A DNA stretch of 9,494 bases from JAGMES01 sp023128035 (lineage in GTDB: Bacteria > Bacillota > Halanaerobiia > DY22613): NCBI GenBank assembly GCA_030627905.1, contig DAOVRZ010000148.1:1-9494 (forward strand). Direction: 5' to 3'. Below the pieces are notes generated by a model. It made no database searches, was not told the DNA's origin, and was given only the letters and a program-made list of their open reading frames with translations. Each line of letters begins with the position of its first letter. Position 1 is the stretch's first letter. A program made the translations under genes and the position numbers. Below, in pieces: positions 5,131 through 9,494 of the stretch.

Positions 5131-6954
5131 ATGAAGCATATCGGCACACGAAAGTATAAGGATGAATCACCTCGTAATACTCTAAATCGAATCAGGAATA
5201 TATTAAATGATTTAGGGATTTTAACTGTACAAAAAGGTGTAGCCCATTTTGCAAAGTGGTTTTATTCTCTTACAATTGGAATTGAGAATACCACTCTTTC
5301 TACTAATGGTAAAGGAACCACCTATGAATACGCTCTGGCAAGTGCTTATGGTGAGCTAATGGAACGACTTCAAAATCAGGCACCTTTTAGACTTAATACT
5401 GATGTTAGTCAGGAAGCGATAGAGTACAAAGGATTTTTTTATGCACCTGACGAAAAACAGATGAGCATAGAAGATGTACTAAAGAGTAAGAATGGATGGA
5501 TCAAAGAAAAATTGACTCAGTTGGACTCCAGTATAGATCAAAAAGAGCTTCTAAAAAAATGGCAAGATATTTCCTATGAGGAATCCCCTTGTGGCTTTAT
5601 CGCTATTCCATTTTGTAACATGAATAGTGGTAAACTCTCCTATATTCCGATGAAAATGGTTTCAAAAATGTATATGTCGAACGGAATGTGTGCTGGGAAT
5701 AGCCCGGAGGAAGCATTAGTGCAGGGTATATCTGAAGTGCTGGAAAGGAATGTTAATCAACGGATCATGGATGAAAGGATAACCCCCCCTACTATTCCTA
5801 TGAGTTATTTAAAAAAATATCCTAAAATAGAAATGATGATTAAGCAGATTGAGTTAAGTGGAAATTATAGTGTTCTATTAAAAGATTGCTCATTAGGTCA
5901 AGGCCTTCCTGTGGTGGGAGTAATCTTTATCAACAGAGATCAGCAGAACTATTTTGTAAAATTCGGTTCTCATCCTGCTTTTGAGATTGCAGCAGAGCGT
6001 ACCCTAACCGAACTCTTGCAGGGACAGGATGTAAGGAATATGCGGGGTGTATGGGAGTTTTCATTTAGGAGTAATATGGAGGATGAACACAGTAATTTAT
6101 TAAATATTCTTGTTAACGGTTGTGGATGGTATCCCCCTGAGTTTTTTAAAACAACCCCAAGCTATGAATTTAGACCTTTTGAAGATGTTAGCAGGATGAC
6201 CAACAAAGAGATGCTGAAATACTTAATCAACCTTCTGAAAACTAAAGGCCATGATACATATGTGCGAGATGTGTCCTTTTTGGGATTTCCTGCATTTCAT
6301 GTTATAGTTCCGGGTTTCAGCGAGATTGAAGAAATCAATGAGGTTAAAGAATTAGATGAATATGCAGAGTTTGTAAAGTTTAAAAAGTTGATCAGAAATA
6401 TGAAACATATCACAGATGAAGATATTGAAAGCCTTTCTACTTTTCTGGAAAAAAAGGATCTTAGCCATAATACAACGGTGTTACAAATTTTAAACCTACC
6501 AATAAGTAATGATCTGCCTTGGTATTATGCAGATGTATCTTTATTTACTACTGCTCTTTACTGCAAAAAGGGTGATTTTAGTAGTGCATATAGGGTGTTT
6601 GAACGATTCTTGGGTAAAATTCAAACAAATACTTTCCATAAACCTATGGTTACGTACTATAAATGTATGAGGGATTATTTGGCAGCACGTTCAGATGGTT
6701 TGGATGATAGAGACATTATAGAGATGCTGGGAACTTTTTATCCTCTATCCATGATTAAAGGTGTTATAAAGGAAATTGGAAATCCTGAAACTATTTTTCC
6801 AAAGCAAAATCTTATAAAATGTTATGATTGTGGAAATTGCCAATTTAAATATAAGTGTCAATATAAAAATACGGAAAGGGTATTTAGAGTTTTAAAGGAA
6901 AGATATGCAACAAGCAGAATAAACCAGCAGGAATTAATGAATTTAGTGCGGTAA
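5131..6954 (+). CDS. ycaO: YcaO-family ATP-dependent protein, E. coli YcaO-like, with added C-terminal Cys cluster
   Basis: This 607-residue protein resembles E. coli YcaO along its whole length. YcaO enzymes phosphorylate a backbone amide with ATP; azoline-forming members make thiazoles and oxazoles, whereas E. coli YcaO is linked to RimO methylthiolation of ribosomal protein S12. Visible ATP/Mg motifs are NGKGTTYEYALASAYGELME (59-78; Glu75, Glu78, Arg79), SNGMCAGNSPEEALVQGISE (183-202; Glu194, Glu202) with LERN (204-207), and FGSHPAFEIAAERTLTELLQ (278-297; Arg290, Glu294). The C-terminal domain (about 460-560) looks helical and TPR-like (WYYADVSLFTTALYCKKGDF). It lacks the PxPxP tail of azoline-forming YcaO. 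Unlike my recollection of the E. coli protein, it ends with C564-x2-C567-x2-C570-x5-C576, a possible Fe-S or zinc site. No E1-like, dehydrogenase or RimO gene is nearby. A strong terminator follows. Confidence 0.9.
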   Translation: MKHIGTRKYKDESPRNTLNRIRNILNDLGILTVQKGVAHFAKWFYSLTIGIENTTLSTNGKGTTYEYALASAYGELMERLQNQAPFRLNTDVSQEAIEYKGFFYAPDEKQMSIEDVLKSKNGWIKEKLTQLDSSIDQKELLKKWQDISYEESPCGFIAIPFCNMNSGKLSYIPMKMVSKMYMSNGMCAGNSPEEALVQGISEVLERNVNQRIMDERITPPTIPMSYLKKYPKIEMMIKQIELSGNYSVLLKDCSLGQGLPVVGVIFINRDQQNYFVKFGSHPAFEIAAERTLTELLQGQDVRNMRGVWEFSFRSNMEDEHSNLLNILVNGCGWYPPEFFKTTPSYEFRPFEDVSRMTNKEMLKYLINLLKTKGHDTYVRDVSFLGFPAFHVIVPGFSEIEEINEVKELDEYAEFVKFKKLIRNMKHITDEDIESLSTFLEKKDLSHNTTVLQILNLPISNDLPWYYADVSLFTTALYCKKGDFSSAYRVFERFLGKIQTNTFHKPMVTYYKCMRDYLAARSDGLDDRDIIEMLGTFYPLSMIKGVIKEIGNPETIFPKQNLIKCYDCGNCQFKYKCQYKNTERVFRVLKERYATSRINQQELMNLVR

Positions 6955-6960
6955 AGGTCG

Positions 6961-6990
6961 AAAACCCCACTAGAAATTTAGTGGGGTTTT
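6961..6990. terminator. Strong intrinsic terminator, probably bidirectional, between ycaO and the convergent peptide gene
   Basis: AAAACCCCACTA (6961-6972) pairs perfectly with TAGTGGGGTTTT (6979-6990) around a six-base loop, starting seven bases after the ycaO stop and followed by GTTTG. The symmetrical A and T arms mean the minus-strand transcript of the Met-repeat peptide also meets a GC stem followed by T residues here. Confidence 0.85.
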
Positions 6991-7127
6991 GTTTGATTGC
7001 TTATCATAGAACCTAAAAGCACGGAAAATAAATTTTTTAATGATAGAAGTCAATCGTTTTTGTTCTATGTTTCACGTCTTTGAAATTACATCTGAAGATC
7101 TTAATTTAGACCCTTTATAGTCTTAAA

Positions 7128-7271
7128 CTATCTCATAGGATACTTAGAAGCCATAGGTTGCATAGAAGACGAAGACATGCAAGTCATTGGATGCATGGAA
7201 GCCATACCAGCCATAGGTTTCATGGAATACATAGAATCCATTGATTGACAATCATGATATTGTTTCTCCAT
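7128..7271 (-). CDS. 47-residue methionine-repeat peptide, candidate YcaO-associated precursor
   Basis: The gene starts at ATG (minus strand, 7271-7269) with GAGGTGG (plus 7281-7287) nine bases upstream, an excellent ribosome binding site, and stops at TAG 7130-7128. The peptide opens MEKQYHDCQ. Met then falls at 11, 14, 17, 20, 23, 26, 29 and 32, exactly every third residue, and again at 37, 40 and 46. The spacers are DS, YS, KP, AG, AS, HP, TC, a four-Ser run, QP, and ASKYP. Cys is at 8 and 31, and Ser occurs nine times. It is hydrophilic, with no signal peptide or membrane helix. The gene converges on ycaO across a shared terminator. The family is unknown to me. It could be a YcaO substrate (Cys, Ser and Thr are the usual cyclised residues), a Cu(I)/Ag-binding peptide built from Mets motifs, or a small spore-coat-like protein. 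The coding evidence is strong; the function is open. Confidence 0.7.
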   Translation of the reverse strand: MEKQYHDCQSMDSMYSMKPMAGMASMHPMTCMSSSSMQPMASKYPMR

Positions 7272-7368
7272 TTTAAAAATCCACCTCATTCAAAATTTTT
7301 TTAGGTATTTGACTTGCTAATATACTATTCTCTATTTCGGGAAATGTTACTTCCTATTTTGATGTATA
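7272..7368 (-). other. Upstream region of the Met-repeat peptide gene
   Basis: Apart from the ribosome binding site (7281-7287) I see no convincing housekeeping promoter on the minus strand; TAGTATATTA (plus 7318-7327 region) is a loose -10-like element. On the plus strand TTGACT (7309-7314) is -35-like but has no clear -10 partner. A non-housekeeping sigma factor is possible. Confidence 0.3.
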
Positions 7369-7403
7369 ATGTTCTTAGACATCTTGTTAAATAACGAAAA
7401 GGG
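7369..7403 (+). repeat. Dispersed 35-base repeat, copy 1
   Basis: The 35 bases from ATGTTCTTAGACATCTTGTT onward match 9092-9126 with only two substitutions. Both copies could be translated as MFLDIL, F or L, NNE, E or K, G. This copy joins directly onto the YgjP remnant, exactly where that gene's similarity begins, so it may mark an insertion or recombination boundary. Confidence 0.65.
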
Positions 7404-7697
7404 TTTAGAAAGAATAGAATATTATCAACCTCATTTCAATGTTAGCCAAATTCTGTAAAGATAAAGGAACAAAAAAAGAGATGGACCAGTTGCACTTCTA
7501 ATCATGACCTGATGTTTAATTGGCGTTGTTCAATGGCTCCAGCATATGTTCTTGATTATATTGTTGTTCATGAGATGTGCCATTTGATTTATTTAAATCA
7601 CTCAAAATTTTTTTGGAATATGGTAGAAAGTTTCATGCCAGATTACGAAAGAAGAAAAGAATGGCTTAAGAACTATGGTATTAAGATGGATTTATAA
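7402..7697 (+). pseudogene. YgjP-like (COG1451) metallopeptidase, 5'-truncated with a one-base deletion
   Basis: YgjP/SprT-like proteins are small zinc metallopeptidases of about 230 residues. The C-terminal part is clear: KRWTSCTSNHDLMFNWRCSM, then APAYVLDYIVVHEMCHLIYL, NHSKFFWNMVESFMPDY and a basic WLKNYG end. HEMCH supplies two zinc ligands and the catalytic Glu, and the His of NHSKFFW the third, matching the family's N-H-S-x-x-F-W. Upstream, IEYYQPHFNVS (frame of 7369) continues as NSVKIKEQKKRW in the next frame. Restoring one C at about 7446 gives NVSPNSVKIKEQKKRW, as expected for the family. The N-terminal half of the gene is missing and is replaced by the dispersed repeat at 7369. An ATG at 7512 opens a 61-codon frame that would lack the upstream R-W-x-S-C strand, so it is unlikely to be functional. 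Confidence 0.75.
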
Positions 7698-7719
7698 AAT
7701 TAGAATTAATAGAATTCTT

Positions 7720-7742
7720 ACACCTGAAAAGGTGTTTTTTAT
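7720..7742 (+). terminator. Rho-independent terminator after the YgjP remnant
   Basis: ACACCT (7720-7725), a GAAA tetraloop, AGGTGT (7730-7735) and a T-run to 7740. Stem and loop are identical to the terminator at 1434-1455. Confidence 0.75.
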
Positions 7743-7762
7743 TAGTCGATGATTTAATTAGT

Positions 7763-7987
7763 TAAAATACTAAACCAATAAATGAATTTTGTCAAAAAAG
7801 TTACTTAAAACTCTTGAAATCTGATAGCTGTAATGGTAAAATAAAGATAAGAATTTATTTACTTTCCTGCTAAAATATAAATTTTATTGTTTTAAACTGA
7901 TAAAGAAATAAATTTAGATTAGATAAAATACTAATTCCCACTACCTTAGATTTAAATTAATTGTATTATCTGAGGAGTGATTATATT
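7763..7987 (+). repeat. Conserved non-coding leader of Rpn repeat, copy 2
   Basis: This gene-free stretch is the counterpart of 3412-3638. It includes the CTACCTTAGATTTAAATTA element (7941-7959) and the ribosome binding site TGAGGAG (7971-7977) ten bases before ATG 7988. Together with the following gene it forms a direct repeat of about 1.1 kb flanking the ycaO block. Confidence 0.8.
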
Positions 7988-8832
7988 ATGTTATGTGTAG
8001 AAAGCAGGAAGGTAAGTAGAAAAAAACATGATGCCTTGTTTAAAACTCTTTTAGAAACGTTTTTTGTAGAGTTTGTGGAGTTGTTTTTTCCTGAAATTAT
8101 CAAAGTGATGGACAAAAATCATGTAAAGTTTTTAAGAGAGGAAGTAATAACAGATTATAAGAAGTTTAAACAACACTATGTAGATATTCTTGTAGAAACA
8201 AAACTAAGAAGTGAAGATGGAGTAATATTAATACATGTAGAAAGCCAGGCGCAGAGATTAGCAGATTATAATGAAAGTATGTATCGTTATTTTGCTGAGT
8301 TGTATAAAAAGTATCAACATAAAATCATTCCAATAGTCATATACTCTCATGATGCAAAGATCGTAGAACCAGATAGTTTTATAATAGAGTTTCCATTTTT
8401 GAAAACTTTAGAATTCAATTAAGAAAAGAATCATGGAAGAAGTTTATAAAGAGCAATAATCCAGTTGCGGCAGCGTTAATAAGTAAAATGGATTGGACAG
8501 AAAAAGAAAAGATAGAAGTGAAGATTGAGTTCCTACGAATGTTATTAGAGATGAAGTTAGACGATTTGAAAAATGAGTTTTTGGTAACATTTTTTGAAAC
8601 ATATTTATCCCTCACTGAAAATGAAGAAGAAACCTATCGTAATAGAATAAAAAATGAATTAGATGAAAAGGAGGTTGAAAAGAGTATGGAATTTGTTTCT
8701 TCTTATCGACTTAAAGGGAGAGAGGAAGCTAGGAGAGAAATTGCTAAAAAGATGTTATCAGCAGATATGTTGACTTCAAAAATCATGGAATTGACAGGTT
8801 TATCTAGTGAAGAAATACAAAAGTTACAATAA
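7988..8832 (+). pseudogene. Rpn-family PD-(D/E)XK nuclease/putative transposase, copy 2, one frameshift
   Basis: The start is ATG 7988 behind TGAGGAG; a TTG at 7961 in the same frame lacks a ribosome binding site. The first frame reads KKHDALFKTLLETFFVEFVE, LFFPEII, HYVDILVETKLRSEDG, VILIHVESQAQRLADYNESM and YRYFAELYKKYQHKIIPIVI, which are the Rpn/PDDEXK_2 core with Asp of YVDIL and the E-x-Q of VESQ, and stops at TAA 8420-8422. Copy 1 has 16 more bases here, lying between two TTTAGA repeats, so copy 2 lost them by slippage between short repeats. The downstream frame resumes at LRKESWKKFIKSNNPVAAAL and runs to TAA 8830-8832 through RMLLEMKLDDLKNEFL (missing from copy 1) and a Glu/Lys/Arg-rich tail. 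Repairing the one deletion would give an otherwise complete protein of about 286 residues. The two pieces may still be made separately, but the core is cut. Confidence 0.85.
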
Positions 8833-9007
8833 CGAGATTAGATTTGGTAAAGATATTGAAAAAGGTAAGTATAAATATCATACTGAACAAACATTGCTTC
8901 AAGATATCAAATTAAGGGATCAGGTCGAGGGGATGATGGTTAAATGCAAAAAGGATTTCTCAACATATAACTTATCTAAAAGATTGAATGAACATGCTAT
9001 GCAGTAA
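8833..9007 (+). pseudogene. Unrecognised open frame after Rpn copy 2, probable gene remnant
   Basis: A frame open from within the end of Rpn copy 2 to TAA 9005-9007 reads NEIRFGKDIEKGKYKYHTEQ, TLLQDIKLRDQVEGMMVKCK, KDFSTYNLSKRLNEHAMQ. The composition is protein-like (charged, few rare residues), but there is no ribosome binding site or start codon after 8832; GTG 8807 and ATG 8938 are only formal candidates. I do not recognise the family. It may be the end of a gene truncated by arrival of the Rpn repeat. Confidence 0.35.
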
Positions 9008-9057
9008 ATGAAAGACGATTGATTATAAAACGGAGTTAATTTAATAATTTAAAGTTA

Positions 9058-9086
9058 AAGGAGACGGAGTATTACGTCTCTTTTTC
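9058..9086 (+). terminator. Intrinsic terminator
   Basis: GAGACG (9061-9066) pairs with CGTCTC (9075-9080) around an eight-base loop, extended by AAG (9058-9060) against TTT (9081-9083) with one G-U, and followed by TTTTTCTG. It lies about 50 bases after the remnant ending at 9007. Confidence 0.7.
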
Positions 9087-9091
9087 TGTAT

Positions 9092-9126
9092 ATGTTCTTA
9101 GACATCTTGTTCAATAACGAAGAGGG
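9092..9126 (+). repeat. Dispersed 35-base repeat, copy 2
   Basis: This is the counterpart of 7369-7403 (two substitutions). Its reading frame MFLDILFNNEEGITISLK closes at TAG 9146-9148; no ribosome binding site precedes it, so translation is doubtful. Confidence 0.65.
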
Positions 9127-9296
9127 AATAACAATATCTTTGAAATAGAAGGAGGAAAACTTGCATGTAATGAGAAATATATATAAAAGTTATTAATAAT
9201 AGCTTAGTTATAAATTTTAAGAATCACAAATATCACAGTGATGTAGTACTTCTTAGTGACAAACACATTTTAATGAGAATATTTGGGGGACAAGTT
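9127..9296 (+). other. Gene-free stretch with an orphan ribosome binding site
   Basis: AAGGAGG (9149-9155) is a near-perfect ribosome binding site, yet the ATG nine bases later (9165-9167) is followed directly by TAA, and an overlapping ATG (9170-9172) opens only eight codons. This looks like the start of a gene since lost, or an unusual start-stop element. ATCACAGTGAT (9232-9242) is an 11-base palindrome and a possible operator. Otherwise nothing is recognised. Confidence 0.4.
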
Positions 9297-9401
9297 ATGA
9301 ATAAAAGTATGTCTATATTAAGCAGTATATTATTTATTGTAGTGACATTTATTTTTAGTTACTACTCACCTACTAACATTTTACTAAAAAATATTTGGTA
9401 A
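9297..9401 (+). CDS. Small predicted single-span membrane peptide, 34 residues
   Basis: ATG 9297 lies eight bases after GGGGGA (9284-9289), a usable ribosome binding site, and the frame ends at TAA 9399-9401. The peptide begins MNKSMSILSSILFIVVTFIF and continues SYYSPTNILLKNIW. Residues 6-22 form one strongly hydrophobic segment after a short polar, positively charged N-terminus, so it would insert as a single helix with the N-terminus inside, or serve as a signal-like sequence. I recognise no family. Short hydrophobic ORFs occur by chance in AT-rich DNA, so this is a moderate call. It is followed about 80 bases later by the ribosome binding site of the next gene and could be its small upstream partner. 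Confidence 0.4.
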   Translation: MNKSMSILSSILFIVVTFIFSYYSPTNILLKNIW

Positions 9402-9436
9402 ATAATGTGGATTATTTAGCAATGCATAAAAGGATT

Positions 9437-9467
9437 TTAGTAATTTATGTAGAATGTACATTACTAA
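9437..9467. repeat. Inverted repeat before the next gene
   Basis: TTAGTAAT (9437-9444) and ATTACTAA (9460-9467) are perfect inverted copies around 15 bases. Lying just ahead of a ribosome binding site, this could be an operator or a leader hairpin for the gene beginning beyond the window. Confidence 0.4.
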
Positions 9468-9481
9468 GATCTGGAATTTTT

Positions 9482-9489
9482 GAGGTGAC
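9482..9489 (+). promoter_or_regulatory. Ribosome binding site of a gene starting beyond the right edge
   Basis: GAGGTGAC ends five bases before the window edge and matches the site used by ycaO (GAGGTGAG, 5119-5126). A start codon within the next few bases is expected. Confidence 0.5.
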
Positions 9490-9494
9490 ATATA

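Noticed and set aside
4988..5170. Minus-strand ORF across the tandem repeat and ycaO start
   Set aside because: It contains the antisense of the repeat and of the ycaO start, with no ribosome binding site.
5131..6954. Complete thiazole/oxazole (TOMM) biosynthesis cluster
   Set aside because: No E1-like cyclodehydratase, dehydrogenase, protease or exporter in the window, and YcaO lacks the PxPxP tail; only a two-gene association can be claimed.
7512..7697. Stand-alone 61-residue metalloprotease gene
   Set aside because: The protein similarity extends upstream of ATG 7512 in the same frame and then across a one-base frameshift, so this is the tail of a truncated gene.
8415..8615. Minus-strand ORF opposite Rpn copy 2
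   Set aside because: Antisense shadow of coding sequence conserved on the plus strand in both copies.
1..9494. tRNA, rRNA or known riboswitches
   Set aside because: I looked for cloverleaf-like and conserved riboswitch core sequences on both strands by eye and saw none; a covariance-model scan would be needed to be certain.

Overview
The window is strongly AT-rich. It uses GGAGG/GAGGTGA-type ribosome binding sites, and it carries an IS66 fragment, Rpn-type nuclease genes, an XRE/ImmA pair and short T-tailed terminators. This fits a low-GC Gram-positive bacterium (Bacillota, probably a sporulating clostridial or bacilli-like lineage); the exact organism cannot be read from the sequence. It is an accessory region with many decaying genes.

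Layout. 1-540: tail of an IS66-family transposase and gene debris. 561-1333: intact type II toxin-antitoxin operon (Phd/YefM-like antitoxin, RelE/ParE-like toxin). 1434-1521: a terminator and a long palindrome. 1606-3314: an XRE repressor and an ImmA/IrrE-type zinc protease in one operon under an operator-rich promoter, followed by a third, PIN-like gene killed by three in-frame stops. 3412-4652 and 7763-8832: two diverged direct copies of one unit, a conserved non-coding leader plus an Rpn/PD-(D/E)XK gene, each broken in its own way. Between them lie an intact ycaO gene (5131-6954), a convergent 47-residue methionine-repeat peptide gene on the minus strand (7128-7271), and a broken YgjP-like metallopeptidase (about 7402-7697). 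8833-9494: gene debris, a terminator, a small predicted membrane peptide, and a ribosome binding site for a gene beginning just past the window.

How it may work together. The most interesting part is the ycaO / Met-repeat peptide pair. YcaO proteins use ATP to modify peptide backbones (azolines, thioamides, amidines) or, in the E. coli-type branch, help RimO modify ribosomal protein S12. This YcaO closely follows the E. coli type along its whole length but adds a C-terminal four-cysteine cluster. The convergent short gene, too small for ordinary gene callers, has an excellent ribosome binding site and encodes a peptide with Met at every third position across most of its length, interspersed with Ser, Cys, Thr, Pro and Gly. 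It could be a YcaO substrate, a metal-binding peptide, or an unrelated neighbour; no cyclodehydratase partner, protease or exporter is present in the window. The repeats flanking this block could let it be deleted or duplicated by homologous recombination. The XRE/ImmA operon and the TA operon are typical stabilising or stress-linked modules of such accessory DNA.
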